Origin: Microbacterium testaceum | GTDB lineage: Bacteria > Actinomycetota > Actinomycetes > Actinomycetales > Microbacteriaceae | DNA: 64,000 bases | Assembly: GCF_029761935.1 (NCBI RefSeq) | Contig: NZ_CP121699.1 | Location: forward strand, 930,001 to 994,000 | Direction of reading: 5' to 3' | Shown here: positions 1-10,659 of the stretch, piece by piece | How positions within the stretch are numbered: the first letter of the stretch is position 1 | How the letters are laid out: every line of letters starts with the position of its first letter | Notes under the pieces: generated by a model | Told to the model about the DNA's origin: nothing | The model's input: only the letters and a program-made list of their open reading frames with translations | The model's database searches: none | Translations under genes and position numbers: made by a program

Positions 1-2
1 GC

Positions 3-320
3 CTGCCCCTCTTCGTGACCGACTCCTGGGCGCTGTCGTCCCAGGTGATCGACGCCACCGGGGCGAGCGTCCTCACCGACGGCGGCTACAGCGGGCACGT
101 CCCGGTCTTCACCACCGAGGAGCTCGACCAGATGGTCCGCAGCGGCCGCGCGCGGCTCTTCGTCGTGGCATCCGGGGCTCCCGAGGGCGATCCGGTGCGA
201 CGGGTGGCGACAGGGCCCGGATGCCACGAGGTCGATGACTGGGACTTCAGCCAGGCGAAGGAGGGCGGCGAGGTCAACAAGGTGACCGGAGCGACCCTCT
301 ACGAGTGCACGTCCCGGTGA
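3..320 (+). CDS. ArnT/YkcB-like glycosyltransferase, C-terminal fragment
   Basis: The reading frame is open from the first bases, so only the C-terminal part of the protein is present; the GTG at 15 is internal. The visible segment has ATGASVLTDGGYSGHVPVFT followed by EELDQMVRSGRARLFVV. This matches the soluble extracytoplasmic tail of GT39-type (YkcA/YkcB, ArnT-like) polyprenyl-phosphate-sugar glycosyltransferases, where 'ATG.PVMAIGGF.G.DP..T..QFE.YV..G.I' is typical. Such proteins are polytopic membrane enzymes that transfer sugars to lipid or wall acceptors on the outer face. The membrane part is outside the window. The family call rests on recalled similarity of this tail only. Confidence 0.6.
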   Translation: MPLFVTDSWALSSQVIDATGASVLTDGGYSGHVPVFTTEELDQMVRSGRARLFVVASGAPEGDPVRRVATGPGCHEVDDWDFSQAKEGGEVNKVTGATLYECTSR

Positions 321-363
321 CGACCGCCACGGCGCGCGCCGCGCCGCCGGTAGACTTCAGCCA

Positions 364-1890
364 GTGAGCAGCACCCGAACCGAAGCCGCGTACCTGCGCT
401 CGGTGACGGCGTTCAAGAACCCGACGCTCGATCTGCTGCACGGGCGCTTCGCCCCGTTCGTCGTCGCGGTGCTGTCGGTCGTGTTCACCCCCGACCGCCC
501 CGCCGTCGCCGTCGCCGACGCGCACGTCGAGGTCGCCGAGGCGATCGACGACCTGCGCGCCGCCGGCATCGACACCGACGACGACCGCCGCATCCCCGCC
601 GGTACCGCGCGCGAGATCTGCCGCGGGTGGGTGCGCGTGGGCTGGCTCGGCCTGCAGATCGAAGACGACGTCGAGGTCTACCGCCTGTCGGCGCACGCCG
701 TCGGCGCCCTCGAGATCGCCGGTCGTGCGGGCGGCGGCCGGGCCCGGGTCTCGCGCTCGCGCGTGCGGACGCTGCTCGACGCCGTCGACCGCCTCGCACG
801 CGACGCCGAGAGCGATCCCGCGCGGCGCCGAGAGGCCCTGCTCGAGGAACGGGCGGCTCTGGATGCCGAGATCGCGGCGCTCGACGGGGGCGTCGTCGAA
901 CCGCTCGACGACGACCACCTGCTCGAAGAGGCCGAGAACGTCATCCACCTCGCGCGCGAACTGCCGGCCGATTTCTCGCGCGTGGCCGAATCCATCGCCG
1001 CGATGCAGCGCGACGTCGTGGCCGAACTCCGTCGTGATGTGCGCCCCACCGGCGATGTGCTGCGCGAGTACCTCGAGCGCGGTCGCCAGGTGATGCAGGC
1101 GACCCCCGAGGGCCGGGCGTTCCAGGGAGCGCTGCGCCTGATCGGCGACCCCGAGAACATCGACGACCTCACCGACCAGCTGCACGCCGTGCTCACCCAG
1201 CCGTTCTCGCGCCTGATGACCCCCGAGCAGCGTGGAGAGCTCGACGCGATCGCCAGGCGCGTCGAGGCCGGCGTGCAGGAGGTGCTCACCGCCCAGCGAC
1301 GCGCCTCGCACGTCATCACCGCGCAGGTGCGCACGCACGACCCGATCCGCGACCGGCAGGTCGACGATCTGCTGCGCTCGGTCATGGCGGGTCTGCACCG
1401 CTGGAGCCAGACCCGCTCCCCCGGTCGCGTGGAACCGACGCGCACCCTGCCCCTCGCCGACATCGGGCACCTGCGCCGCTCGCTCGGCGACGTGCGTCCT
1501 CCCGGGGCGCCGGAGCCGTTGGCATCCGAAGACTCCGACGTCGAATTCGTCGACGCCGACACGCGCGCGTGGGGCGGCCCGCACTACGCCGAGCTCGAGG
1601 CGTACGTGGCCACGCTTCCCGGTGGCTTCGACCTCGCGACGGCCTTCGCCGGAGCGGATGCCGAGACCCGGCGCCCGGTCGACCTCGTCGGCCTGCTCGA
1701 GATCGTCCACCGCGAGGGCCTGGTCGAGACCGACGACGTCTCGATCGTCGAGGCCGTCCGCCCCGACGGCACCACCCGGCGCTTCGCCTTCGGCGGGGTC
1801 TCCGCCGCGCCCTCCCGCGTCTCGGACGCAGAACCCTCGACTGCCACAGAAACGGATGCCGATGACGGACATCGACCCGTCCGCCCCTGA
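364..1890 (+). CDS. jetA: JetA / MksF-like kleisin subunit (DUF3375)
   Basis: 508 aa from GTG 364. It is the first gene of a three-gene condensin-like set. The length, the helical acidic and arginine-rich middle part, and the position directly before a DUF4194-type and an SMC-like ATPase gene identify it as DUF3375, the JetA (MksF-type kleisin) subunit of Wadjet/MksBEF complexes. In known systems this protein bridges the SMC ATPase heads and binds the JetB dimer, forming a ring that extrudes DNA loops. The gene overlaps jetB by 29 bp, indicating translational coupling. Wadjet restricts small circular plasmids only when the nuclease subunit JetD is present, and that gene is missing here. Confidence 0.85.
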   Translation: MSSTRTEAAYLRSVTAFKNPTLDLLHGRFAPFVVAVLSVVFTPDRPAVAVADAHVEVAEAIDDLRAAGIDTDDDRRIPAGTAREICRGWVRVGWLGLQIEDDVEVYRLSAHAVGALEIAGRAGGGRARVSRSRVRTLLDAVDRLARDAESDPARRREALLEERAALDAEIAALDGGVVEPLDDDHLLEEAENVIHLARELPADFSRVAESIAAMQRDVVAELRRDVRPTGDVLREYLERGRQVMQATPEGRAFQGALRLIGDPENIDDLTDQLHAVLTQPFSRLMTPEQRGELDAIARRVEAGVQEVLTAQRRASHVITAQVRTHDPIRDRQVDDLLRSVMAGLHRWSQTRSPGRVEPTRTLPLADIGHLRRSLGDVRPPGAPEPLASEDSDVEFVDADTRAWGGPHYAELEAYVATLPGGFDLATAFAGADAETRRPVDLVGLLEIVHREGLVETDDVSIVEAVRPDGTTRRFAFGGVSAAPSRVSDAEPSTATETDADDGHRPVRP

Positions 1891-2590
1891 CACGGACACC
1901 CCCGCCTTCATCGCCCCGGTGGCGATGGAGAACGACCCCGACGCGCTGTTCGCGGGCGACCGCGGCACGCTCGACGCCGACGTGCGGCGCGTGCTGGTGC
2001 GGATCCTGCAGCGGCGCTTCCTCGTGGCCGACAACTCGCCCGCCGAGTGGAAGCTGCTGCTCGAGCACCAGCAGATGATCGAATCGCGCCTGAACGACCT
2101 GTTCGTGCGCCTCGTCGTCGACCACGCCCGCGGCGTCGCCTACAAGGAGCAGGTGCGCAGCGACGACGTCGACGTGCCGATCCTGCTGAAGGACGAGGCG
2201 TACTCGCGCGCCGAGACGCTGGTGCTCGTCTACCTGCGCACGGTCTTCCAGCGCGAGACGACCGCGGGTACGGCATCCGCCCGCGTCGATGTCGAAGAGG
2301 TCGAGCAGACCGTGCTCACCTACTTCAGCGAGACCGACGGCACCCGCGCGAGCCAGCAGCGGGCCGTCCGCACCGCGATCGCGCGCCTCGACCGCGAGGG
2401 CATCATCGAAGAGGAGTCCGAGGGGCGCTACCGCATCGGGCCGCTCATCGAGATCGTGCTGAGCGCCGAGGTGCTCCGCGATCTGCAGCGGTGGTTGGAG
2501 GAGCAGACACGGGATGCCGACACCCCGGCGTCCCTGATCGATGACGCCGAGACCGTGGCATCCGGAATCCTCGAGGAGGAGCGCGCATGA
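1862..2590 (+). CDS. jetB: JetB / MksE-like subunit (DUF4194)
   Basis: 242 aa from ATG 1862; an in-frame ATG at 1856 would add two residues. Both lie inside the end of jetA. The protein is acidic and predicted to be winged-helix, with '[20 protein letters not shown]' near the N-terminus and a C-terminal '[19 protein letters not shown]' winged-helix hairpin. This fits DUF4194, the JetB/MksE (kite-like) subunit that dimerises and binds the kleisin JetA. It ends in a 4-bp ATGA overlap with jetC, so jetA, jetB and jetC are one coupled operon. The upstream extension of the open frame is a jetA shadow and was discarded. Confidence 0.85.
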   Translation: MTDIDPSAPDTDTPAFIAPVAMENDPDALFAGDRGTLDADVRRVLVRILQRRFLVADNSPAEWKLLLEHQQMIESRLNDLFVRLVVDHARGVAYKEQVRSDDVDVPILLKDEAYSRAETLVLVYLRTVFQRETTAGTASARVDVEEVEQTVLTYFSETDGTRASQQRAVRTAIARLDREGIIEEESEGRYRIGPLIEIVLSAEVLRDLQRWLEEQTRDADTPASLIDDAETVASGILEEERA

Positions 2591-5500
2591 CCATGCTCGA
2601 GACGCTGTTCGGGCTGATCCCGGCGGCCTCCCGCGGGCAGCAGTGGGTCGCCGAAGACCTGCAGCTGATCAACTGGGGCGGATACGACGGCACGCACCGC
2701 GTGCGCTTCGCGCCGACCGCGACGCTGCTGTGCGGCGGATCGGGATCGGGTAAGTCCACGCTCATGGACGCGTACGTCGCGCTGATGATGCCGCACACGA
2801 CCCCCTTCAACGGCGCCTCGAACGGCGCGGTCGTGGGTCGCCCGCGCGGCCAGGAGCAGCGCAACATCCTCTCGTACGGCCGCGGCAAGCTCGACGAGTC
2901 GCGCACCGACGAGGGCACCAAAGTGCGGGTGCTGCGCGGCGACGGGGTCGACACGTGGACCGCGATCGGCATGACCTGGGCCGACCACGACGGCGCGCGC
3001 TTCACGGCGGTGCGGGCCTGGTACTTCCCCGCCGCCGCCCGCACGCTCGACGACGCCGTCAAGGTGCGCGCGACCGTGCACGGGGCGTTCGACCTGCGCC
3101 AGCTCGAGCGCGCGGCGCAGAGCCACCTCTCCGACTCGGCCGTGCGGGCGGCGGGCCTCGACACCCTCGCGACCGACCGCGAGTTCTCAGCGCGGCTGCA
3201 TGCCGTGCTCGGCATCGGCGCGGCGGGAGCGGGCTCGAAGGCGATGAGCCTGCTCGCGCGCATCCAGGCAGGTCAGCAGATCACCACCGTCGACGACCTC
3301 TACAAGCGCATGGTGCTCGAAGAGCCCGAAACGCTCGCGGTGGCCGACGCGGTCGTCACGCACTTCGACGGGCTCGAGTCCACGCGCACGCGCATGCTCG
3401 AGGCGCGCCAGCAGGTGCGGGCGCTGCAGCCGATCCGCACGATGAAGGCGCGCATCGACGAGGCGTCGGAGCGGCTGCGGCTGCTCGACGAGCTGGGGCG
3501 CTTCGGCGACCCCGAGTCGCGCGCCTCGCTCTGGCGCGCGCAGCGACGGGTCGACCTGCTCGAAGCGGTCGAGGCCGAGCTGCGCGATCGCACGCACGCC
3601 ACCGACGCGCTCGTGCGCGAACGCCAGGCCCTCGCCGACGCGGCAGAGGCCGAACGCGAGGCACTGGGCGACGTGCTGCGCGCGGCGGGCGGCGACCGGC
3701 TCGACGCGGCGCAGCGCGAGCTGCGGACCCTCGAGCGGCGCCTCGCGGGCATGCAGCGCGACCGCGAACGGTTCGAGGCGGCCCTCGCCGTGCTCTCGGT
3801 CGAGGTCGCCACCGAGAAGCAGTTCGCAGCCCTCGTCACCGAAGCGCGGCGCACCCTCGCCGACACGGATGCCAAGAGCGCGGTGCGCGACGCCTTCGTC
3901 GCTGCCAGCAGCCGGCACACTGATCTGCGCCAGCAGCTCGCCGCCCTCGAGGCCGAGCACCGGCGGACGCAGACCCGCGACGACAACATTCCCCCGCGTC
4001 TGCACGAGGCGCGCGAGGCGCTGGCCGAGGCCGCGGGGCTCACCGCCGCCGAGCTGCCCTTCGTGGCCGAGCTCGTCGACGTGCGCACCGAGTTCGAGCC
4101 GTGGCGCGGGGCGTTCACCCTCGCCCTGGGCGGATTCGCGACGACGCTGCTCGTCGATGCCGCGCACCTCTCTGCGTTCCGCGCCGCGATCGACAGCGTG
4201 CGACTCTCGGAGCGCCTCCGGTTCGAGGGTGTTCCTACCGACCTCCCCGAGCGCGGGGCGCTGGACCCGGCGACCCTGCCCGGACGCCTGGAGTTCCGCT
4301 CCTCGCCCTTCACCGGCTGGCTGCAGGACCGCCTCGAGCAGCAGTTCGCCTTCGTCTGCGTGGATGCCGCGTCGGAGCTCTCACAGCACCGCATGGCGCT
4401 CACGATCTCGGGCCAGACGAGCCAGGGCGCCCGCGGCGCCCACGGCGGCTCGGCGCGGCAGAGCATCCTCGGTTTCTCGTCTCGCGTGCGCCTCACCGAG
4501 CTCGGCGAGCAGATCGTCACCGTCCGGCGCGACCTCACCGCCGCCAAGGCCGCGGTCGACGAGGCCGCCGCCGCCCTCGACGCCTTCGACGACCGGCGCG
4601 GCGCCCTCGAGAAGATCGCGGACCTGTCCTGGGACCAGGTCGACGTGGCATCCGTCGAACGCGACCTCGACCGCTGGAACGAAACCGTCGTCGAGGTCAC
4701 CGCGGGAAACCCCCGTATCGCCGAGCTGCAGGAGCAGATCTCGGGCGCGAAGGCCCGCGTCGCGCGCCTGCGCGAGGAGATCGGCGGAGCCAAGACCGAG
4801 CAGCAGACCCTCGCCGCGCGCTGGGCCGAGATCACCGACGACGTGGATGCCGCGCAGATCCTGCTCGAACGGGCCGAGGACCGCGAGATGACGCTCACCC
4901 CCGACGAGGTCGCGTACCTCGACGGGCTGTTCGTGGCGCCCTCCGGTGATGACGTCTCGTCCTCGCAGCGGCTCGCGCGGTTCGACACCGCCCTCGAGTC
5001 GGCGTCGAAGCGTCTGCTCGAGGAACAGCGCGCGGCCCAGGAGACGTGGAGCGACCAGCGCGAGAGCCTCCGCCGCACGATGACCGCGTTCACCGACCGG
5101 TGGCCGAGCCCCAACCTGCTCGCCGACCCCGATGAGGCGCTCGGCGACTTCGAGCGGATCCTCAGCGAGCTCGAGGCCAGCGGCCTGCACGAACTCGAAG
5201 CGGAATGGCGCGATTCGCTGCTGCGTCTGTCGGGCAACGACCTCACGAGCCTCGACTCCGCGCTCACGCGCGCCCTGCGCGAGATCCGCGAGCGCATCGC
5301 CCCGATCAACGACATCATGCAGGACCTGCCGTTCTACGACGACGACCACCGCCTGCAGATCGTTCCGCGCGAGAGCCAGTCGGAGGTGCGCAAGCGCTTC
5401 CGCCGCGAGCTGCGCGACGTTCGCGCGGCGATCGACGCGGCCTCGACAGACGAGGAGCGCCAGGGCGTGTACGGGCGCATGGCGCGGTTGATCAACCGCA

Positions 5501-5934
5501 TCCGCCCCACCGCCCCCGACTTCGCCGACCTCGTCGACGTGCGCAACCACGTGCGGGTCAGCGCCGAGCGCTTCCGCGCCGACACGGGCGAGCACGTGGC
5601 GCTCTACGACCACATCGGCGAGAAGTCGGGCGGCGAATCGCAGGAGCTCATCGCCTTCATCGTGGGTGCGGCCCTGCGCTACCAGCTCGGGGACGCCGGC
5701 TCGGAGCGCCCGCGCTACGCCCCCGTCTTCCTCGACGAGGCGCTCATCAAGGCCGACGCGCACTTCACCAAGCGCGCGATCGGCGCCTGGCGCGGCCTCG
5801 GCTTCCAGCTCGTCATCGGTGCACCGAACGACAAGTACAGCGCGATCGAGCCGCACGTCGACGTCGAGTACGACATCCTGAAGGACACCCGCGGGCGCTC
5901 GTGGGCGAAGGCGAAGGTGGCGCTGCCGGCGTGA
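2587..5934 (+). CDS. jetC: JetC / MksB-like SMC ATPase
   Basis: 1115 aa. The Walker A motif GGSGSGKST is at about residues 50-58. Long arginine- and glutamate-rich coiled-coil arms follow, with a central hinge-like segment around residues 480-620. A second coil precedes the C-terminal head, which has the signature-like [10 protein letters not shown] at about 1011 and Walker [12 protein letters not shown] at about 1047. This is the architecture of MukB/MksB/JetC SMC-like ATPases (SbcC/RAD50-like Walker B family). Its role would be DNA loop extrusion with JetA and JetB. The start overlaps jetB by 4 bp. After its stop there are about 180 bp without a gene and then an unrelated antiporter, so no jetD follows. 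Confidence 0.88.
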   Translation: MTMLETLFGLIPAASRGQQWVAEDLQLINWGGYDGTHRVRFAPTATLLCGGSGSGKSTLMDAYVALMMPHTTPFNGASNGAVVGRPRGQEQRNILSYGRGKLDESRTDEGTKVRVLRGDGVDTWTAIGMTWADHDGARFTAVRAWYFPAAARTLDDAVKVRATVHGAFDLRQLERAAQSHLSDSAVRAAGLDTLATDREFSARLHAVLGIGAAGAGSKAMSLLARIQAGQQITTVDDLYKRMVLEEPETLAVADAVVTHFDGLESTRTRMLEARQQVRALQPIRTMKARIDEASERLRLLDELGRFGDPESRASLWRAQRRVDLLEAVEAELRDRTHATDALVRERQALADAAEAEREALGDVLRAAGGDRLDAAQRELRTLERRLAGMQRDRERFEAALAVLSVEVATEKQFAALVTEARRTLADTDAKSAVRDAFVAASSRHTDLRQQLAALEAEHRRTQTRDDNIPPRLHEAREALAEAAGLTAAELPFVAELVDVRTEFEPWRGAFTLALGGFATTLLVDAAHLSAFRAAIDSVRLSERLRFEGVPTDLPERGALDPATLPGRLEFRSSPFTGWLQDRLEQQFAFVCVDAASELSQHRMALTISGQTSQGARGAHGGSARQSILGFSSRVRLTELGEQIVTVRRDLTAAKAAVDEAAAALDAFDDRRGALEKIADLSWDQVDVASVERDLDRWNETVVEVTAGNPRIAELQEQISGAKARVARLREEIGGAKTEQQTLAARWAEITDDVDAAQILLERAEDREMTLTPDEVAYLDGLFVAPSGDDVSSSQRLARFDTALESASKRLLEEQRAAQETWSDQRESLRRTMTAFTDRWPSPNLLADPDEALGDFERILSELEASGLHELEAEWRDSLLRLSGNDLTSLDSALTRALREIRERIAPINDIMQDLPFYDDDHRLQIVPRESQSEVRKRFRRELRDVRAAIDAASTDEERQGVYGRMARLINRIRPTAPDFADLVDVRNHVRVSAERFRADTGEHVALYDHIGEKSGGESQELIAFIVGAALRYQLGDAGSERPRYAPVFLDEALIKADAHFTKRAIGAWRGLGFQLVIGAPNDKYSAIEPHVDVEYDILKDTRGRSWAKAKVALPA

Positions 5935-6115
5935 GCGCGGGCTGACCCGTGGCGCAAGCTCAGCGGATCGCACAACCTCGGTCGAGATCACGGTTTCGCG
6001 GCTGAGGGTGCGCGGATCGCGGAGCGCGCGAATCGCCGCGGCGGAAATGCCGCCCTCGGGAATGTCCGAGCCTGTCTCTACGCTGTGTCGAGGGGCACGG
6101 CGAAGGGCGGCAGGC

Positions 6116-7891
6116 ATGCAAGGACTCGAAATCACGGTTCTGCTCGGATTGGCGATGCTCGTGGGCACCGTCCTGGCTCCCCGACTGCGCGTCGCGACGC
6201 CGCTCGTACTTCTCGTCATCGGCCTCGCGCTGGGCTTCATCCCCGAGCTGCGTCAGATCGAGCTGCCGCCCGAGACGGTGCTTCTGCTGTTCCTCCCCGT
6301 CATGCTTTTCCGCGAGGCGTGGACCACGTCGCTGCGGTCGGTGCGGCGCTCGCTGCGCTACATCATCCCGATGAGCACGCTACTCGTCGTGGCATCCGCC
6401 TTCGCCGTCGCCGGGGTCGCGACGTTGATGGGCGTGCCGTGGGAGGCCGCCCTCGTGCTCGGCGCCGCGGTCGCCCCGCCCGATGCCACCGCGGTCGCCG
6501 CGCTCGGCCGCCTGCTGCCCGCCAAGACCTTCATGAAGCTGAAGGCCGAGAGCCTGACGAACGACGGCACCGCTCTCGTCCTCTACGCGATCGCCGTGGC
6601 TCTGCTGCTCGGCGACCAGATCACGCCGCTGCAGATCACCGGCATGGTGCTGCTGTCGTACCTCGGTGGAGCCGCCGCGGGCATCGCCGTGGCGGCCGCC
6701 GCGTTCTTCGCCCTGCGGCGCATGCAGTCGACCCTGACGATCAACCTCACGATGGTGCTGGTGCCGTTCGTGTCGTTCCTGATCGCCGAGCTCATCGACG
6801 CCTCGGGCGTGCTCGCCGTCGTCTTCGCGGGCCTCATCATGGCGTGGGTGTCGCCGCGCATCACGACGGCGATGTCGAGAAGGGCGGCGGATGCCACGTG
6901 GCCCTTCGGCGTCTATCTCCTCAACGGCGCCCTCTTCGTACTGATCGGGCTCGAGGTGCAGCTCGTACTGCACGAGATCTCCGGGTCGGAGATCGGCATC
7001 CTGCTGCTCGTCACCGTGGCCGCGTGGATCGCCCTTTTCGTCGTGCGGTACCTGTTCCAGTGGATGTTCTCGCCGTTCTCGCGGCCCGCCGCCGGATCGT
7101 CGCGGTCGCTGCGGCATCGATCGCGCATCGTCAGCACCGTCGCCGGGTTCCGCGGAGCCGTGTCGCTCGCCATCGCCCTGTCGGTGCCGGTCACCACGGC
7201 CGCCGGCGACCCGGTAGCCGGACGCGACGCCATCGTCTTCGTCACGGCGGGTGTCATCGTCCTGACGCTACTCGTGCAGGGGCCGCTGCTGCCGGCGGTC
7301 ATCACCTGGGCGAAGCTCCCCACCGACGACGCCGCGATCGAAGAGTACGAGTTGGCCGAGCGCGCGATCTCGGGTGCCGCCCTCGCCGCCCTCGACGACC
7401 TGGCAAGCGAACACGGCATCAGTGACCGCGTGCGCGATCGCGCCCGTCGCGAGGGCTACGAGCGGCTCGAGCTCGCCAACGCCCGCGCCGTCGCACGACA
7501 GCGCGCGATCGAGGAACGCGATCTGGCCGAACTCGACGCCTCGCTCGACGAGGACCCGTCATCGACGGGGCCGGTGCCGCCCGATGGCTCGGACGAGCGG
7601 CGCCGCGCGGGCGCGGACGACACGTCGGAGAATACCGACGAGGGAGCCGCCTTCACCGGCCCCCTGCAGATGATCGCCGTCAGCGACGACATCGACGTCA
7701 CCCAGCGCTCTCCCCTGCTGCGACACAAGGAAGCTCAGCGGCTGCGGCTGGCCGTGCTCGACCGAAAGCGCGAGGTTTTGCTGCGCCTGCGCCGCGAGGG
7801 AACCATCGACGACCTCGTCGCCCGCAAAATCCTCGCCGGCCTCGACCTCGAGGAGATCCGCACGCGAGGGCTTGAAAGGGCGAGCGACTAG
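6116..7891 (+). CDS. CPA1 family Na+/H+ antiporter
   Basis: 591 aa from ATG 6116; the open frame extends to 6008 but the hydrophobic N-terminus begins right after this ATG. About 12 membrane segments occupy residues 3-420, including AVAPPDATAVAALGR and ESLTNDGTALVLYA, which are hallmark segments of the NhaP/NHE (CPA1) ion-binding core. The last 170 residues are a hydrophilic cytoplasmic tail rich in Glu and Arg. The family exchanges cytoplasmic Na+ (or K+) for external protons, supporting pH and sodium homeostasis. It is a stand-alone gene after jetC; the following genes are on the opposite strand. Confidence 0.88.
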   Translation: MQGLEITVLLGLAMLVGTVLAPRLRVATPLVLLVIGLALGFIPELRQIELPPETVLLLFLPVMLFREAWTTSLRSVRRSLRYIIPMSTLLVVASAFAVAGVATLMGVPWEAALVLGAAVAPPDATAVAALGRLLPAKTFMKLKAESLTNDGTALVLYAIAVALLLGDQITPLQITGMVLLSYLGGAAAGIAVAAAAFFALRRMQSTLTINLTMVLVPFVSFLIAELIDASGVLAVVFAGLIMAWVSPRITTAMSRRAADATWPFGVYLLNGALFVLIGLEVQLVLHEISGSEIGILLLVTVAAWIALFVVRYLFQWMFSPFSRPAAGSSRSLRHRSRIVSTVAGFRGAVSLAIALSVPVTTAAGDPVAGRDAIVFVTAGVIVLTLLVQGPLLPAVITWAKLPTDDAAIEEYELAERAISGAALAALDDLASEHGISDRVRDRARREGYERLELANARAVARQRAIEERDLAELDASLDEDPSSTGPVPPDGSDERRRAGADDTSENTDEGAAFTGPLQMIAVSDDIDVTQRSPLLRHKEAQRLRLAVLDRKREVLLRLRREGTIDDLVARKILAGLDLEEIRTRGLERASD

Positions 7892-8022
7892 CCGCGGACG
7901 GGGCTGGTTCGAGGCCCCACTCGCGCCGAGAGACCCACCCCGCGGGATGCCGCGTCACGGTGCGCGGTGAGGCGATCGGCGAGGCCGACCCGCGCGACGA
8001 CGTGAGAATTCCCCGGGGTCGG

Positions 8023-8805
8023 TCAGGCGACAGGCTCGTTCAGCGCTTCTTCCACGCGTCGAAGCGCCGCCTTGCCTCCCTGCGTCAGGACGTTCCGCTC
8101 TTCGGGGTGGTCTCGGAAGAAGCGCAGCACCACGGCGACGTCGTTGGGGTCCGCTCCGAGGTACAGAATCGAGGCTAGGATTGGAGCCGAGCCGTTCGCG
8201 TCCGTGGTCGACAGCTTCGCGGAAGGCGCGGCGACGACAGCGATGTCTGCGATGTCCTCCCACATCAGGTGGGCGTCTCCCGCACCGCGGATGCCGTGAG
8301 TGCCTAATTCCGTCAGTTCGAGCCCCGCGGGCAGCCGAGCCGACCAGAGCATGCGTCCGAGCGTCATCAGGCCGATCACCGCGATGACGCTCGTACCGAC
8401 GACGATCGACCGTGACGCGCTTCCAGCCAGACCGTTGATGAGCCCGTAGACCATCGCCGCGGCCGGAGCGAGGGTGGACGCGGCAACCGCCACCATCCAG
8501 CCGTCGCGCGAAGCGCGCGGTTTGAACCAGAGCGACGGCGAGGAGGTGTCGATCAGGAGACGACGTTCCTTGACGTATCGCAGCTGCATGGCGGCCCCGG
8601 TCACGGCAACGACGAACATCAGGCTGATCGCGGCTATGACGAGCTGCACACCGGGTACCCCTAACACGACCGCGAAGAAAGCGCAGACGGCGGCGGCGAT
8701 GTAGCCGCCCGAGAATGCAGAACCCGCCTTTTCCTGTCGCACGTTCAGAGATACGCGCGTTCGCACGTCGGCAGGAAGTTTCAACGTGGTGGCAGTGAGC
8801 GGCAT
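8023..8805 (-). CDS. Membrane protein, tandem paralogue A (unknown)
   Basis: 260 aa from ATG 8805, with a GAGGA ribosome-binding site about 14 nt upstream. I do not recognise a named family. Two pairs of hydrophobic segments (about residues 30-75 and 105-155) are followed by a soluble C-terminal domain of about 95 residues. That domain has GTHGIRGAGDAHLMWEDI, then YLGADP, RFFRDHPEER and a terminal GGKAALRRVEEAL. The same layout and motifs recur in the two genes upstream on the same strand (8850-9641 and 9803-10576). The 'G..RG....W.DI..I.V' pattern resembles bacterial PH-like beta domains; this is an inference. Confidence 0.7.
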   Translation of the reverse strand: MPLTATTLKLPADVRTRVSLNVRQEKAGSAFSGGYIAAAVCAFFAVVLGVPGVQLVIAAISLMFVVAVTGAAMQLRYVKERRLLIDTSSPSLWFKPRASRDGWMVAVAASTLAPAAAMVYGLINGLAGSASRSIVVGTSVIAVIGLMTLGRMLWSARLPAGLELTELGTHGIRGAGDAHLMWEDIADIAVVAAPSAKLSTTDANGSAPILASILYLGADPNDVAVVLRFFRDHPEERNVLTQGGKAALRRVEEALNEPVA

Positions 8806-8849
8806 GGGTGTGGCAATCCTCGTCTGGATATGAAGAGCCCACGTCGGGC

Positions 8850-9641
8850 TCACCCTTTCGCGTCCTGCCGCGCGCGCAGGACATCGTTGGCGCGGCGGAC
8901 GGCCTCCGCGCCGCCCTCGGCGAGAAGAGGTCGTTCGGTCGGATTGTCCTTGTAGAACCGCAGGAGGGCGGCCGCGCGCTGTGGGTCCGACCCGAGCATG
9001 AGAAAAGGTACGGCGAAAACGGGAGATCCCTCGGCGTGCGCCAGACCCAGGCGGGCGACGCGCCCCGCTTCGACGGTGATCTCGCCGACCTCGTCCCATC
9101 GCCAGTGCACGCGACCCACGCCACGGATGCCGTGGATACCAGACGGGGTCATCTCGATCCCCGGTGCACGCCGCAGGCGCCACAGCATCACGACGAGACC
9201 GCCTGCGGCCAGCGCGGCGAGGAGGTAAGGGCCACGCCGCACCAAGACGGACGGCATTGTCTCGAGCCCCAGGATGTCGGTGGCGCCCTGGGCCACAGCG
9301 GGAAGAAAGAGGATGAGAAGAAGAACCACGACCGCGACGGAAGGCGATGCAGGCGGCCGCAGCCACAACGAGTGAGATGAGTCGTGAAACCGCACCACGC
9401 CCGTCGTCATCGTTCGGGAACGCACGATAGCGACGACCGCAGCTGCGCAGACCGCGATCACGAGCGACGCCATCACGAGGCGCAGTCCGAGCCGGGCGTC
9501 GGCAGCGGCGATCACCGCCGGAGGGACCGCGAACAGGAGTATGAACGGCGCGAACCGCCCAGGAGGACGACCGTCTCGTAAGAGCGAAACGGGCTCAACT
9601 CCCGGATCTTCAAGACGTGGGTGCGTTGTGACGAGGACCAT
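8850..9641 (-). CDS. Membrane protein, tandem paralogue B (unknown)
   Basis: 263 aa from ATG 9641, preceded by an AGGGGA ribosome-binding site. It has the same plan as its neighbours: two pairs of membrane segments, then a C-terminal domain with GIHGIRGVGRVHWRWDEV, LMLGSDP and RFYKDNPTERPLLAEGGAEA. It is the most diverged copy in the last motif (FYKDNP rather than FFRDHP). It is separated by 44 bp from paralogue A and 161 bp from paralogue C, all in one direction, so co-transcription is plausible. The function is unknown. The copies differ most in their membrane halves, so they may have distinct partners. Confidence 0.7.
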   Translation of the reverse strand: MVLVTTHPRLEDPGVEPVSLLRDGRPPGRFAPFILLFAVPPAVIAAADARLGLRLVMASLVIAVCAAAVVAIVRSRTMTTGVVRFHDSSHSLWLRPPASPSVAVVVLLLILFLPAVAQGATDILGLETMPSVLVRRGPYLLAALAAGGLVVMLWRLRRAPGIEMTPSGIHGIRGVGRVHWRWDEVGEITVEAGRVARLGLAHAEGSPVFAVPFLMLGSDPQRAAALLRFYKDNPTERPLLAEGGAEAVRRANDVLRARQDAKG

Positions 9642-9802
9642 TCTGGGGTTCCCCTAAGCCGCGTACGCCGGCAGGCCGCGCCGCCCGATCCGCTTCACGC
9701 CATCTTCGAACTGAACCATCCGAACGCCCCCATTCGTGTGTGGCGATCACCGTATCAGGACCCACGGACACGGAAGACCGGTCTCCGCGCCCTGCGGGCC
9801 AC

Positions 9803-10576
9803 TCAACTCGCGACGGGGCGGAGGAGGTCTGCCGCGTGGGTGAGCGCCGCCTCTCCCCCTGTCTCGAGCACGCCGCGCTCCTCGGGGTGATCGCGGAAGA
9901 ATCGAACGATCGCGGCGACCTGGTTGGGGTCGCCACCGAGGTACCTCATCGTGGAGGTGACCGGAACGTATCCGTCGACCATCGTCAGCGACAGCGTGGC
10001 GGGCGGCCCGGTGACGGTGACCTCGCCGACCAGATCCCACGGCCAATCGACTTCGCCGCGCGCGCGGATGCCATGGATACCGTCGACGGTCAGGCGGAGC
10101 CCGGGAGTCACCCGCAGCCGCCAGAGGATCACCCCGAGGCTCACCACCGACAGGACCGTCAGCAGCAGCGGGGAACGGCGGGGAGAGGCGAAGCCGTCGC
10201 CGTCGACTCCCGCAGCGATGGCCGCCCCGATCCCCATCAGCCCGCAGAGCACGATGAGCACCACGGTCAACGCGGTGGGCCAGACGGGCGGGCGGAAGTG
10301 CAGGCCCGGTCCACGGGAGGCGATGTAGACGACGCCGTCGCGCGGCAGACGTTTCACGAGGGTGACGTACCCGAGCACCGCGACGAGCAGGATGGCGAAC
10401 GCGCCCATCACCAGCCGGATACCGAGCTCGTCGGCGACGACGACGATGAAGATCGGCACGAGGGTCGCCAACGCGACGAGGGTCAGAATCGCGTTCGCGC
10501 GGCGCATGTCCGCCGTCGTCGAGACGTGGGGCGTGTCGCCGGAGAGACGTCGGACGAGGATCTTCCGCAGGGCCAC
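9803..10576 (-). CDS. Membrane protein, tandem paralogue C (unknown)
   Basis: 257 aa if started at GTG 10576; an ATG at 10507 (residue 24) sits just before the first membrane helix and is an alternative start. Four hydrophobic segments lie within residues 28-165. The C-terminal domain has GIHGIRARGEVDWPWDLV, YLGGDP and RFFRDHPEERGVLETGGEAAL, closely matching paralogue A. It is divergent from the iron-regulated siderophore operon, with 142 bp between the two starts. No enzymatic motif is visible. The three tandem copies look like local duplications that have since diverged. Confidence 0.7.
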   Translation of the reverse strand: MALRKILVRRLSGDTPHVSTTADMRRANAILTLVALATLVPIFIVVVADELGIRLVMGAFAILLVAVLGYVTLVKRLPRDGVVYIASRGPGLHFRPPVWPTALTVVLIVLCGLMGIGAAIAAGVDGDGFASPRRSPLLLTVLSVVSLGVILWRLRVTPGLRLTVDGIHGIRARGEVDWPWDLVGEVTVTGPPATLSLTMVDGYVPVTSTMRYLGGDPNQVAAIVRFFRDHPEERGVLETGGEAALTHAADLLRPVAS

Positions 10577-10659
10577 GGGTCGATCCTGTCAAACGCTCGC
10601 GATCGGTGCGCGGGCCCGTGTGCAGAACCCGCCCGACAGTGCGAGCCAGAGGCATCTAG

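Noticed and set aside
274..2034. 586-codon open frame on the minus strand across jetA
   Set aside because: It is antisense to jetA and jetB, with Arg/Gly/Val-rich composition typical of the complement of high-GC genes and no domain; the plus-strand frame matches a known family.
5935..6115. Remnant of jetD after jetC
   Set aside because: No frame in the 181 bp shows toprim or DUF2220-like sequence; it is read as ordinary intergenic DNA.
4381..6240. 619-codon minus-strand frame across jetC
   Set aside because: Shadow of jetC; the plus strand carries the Walker B and signature motifs here.
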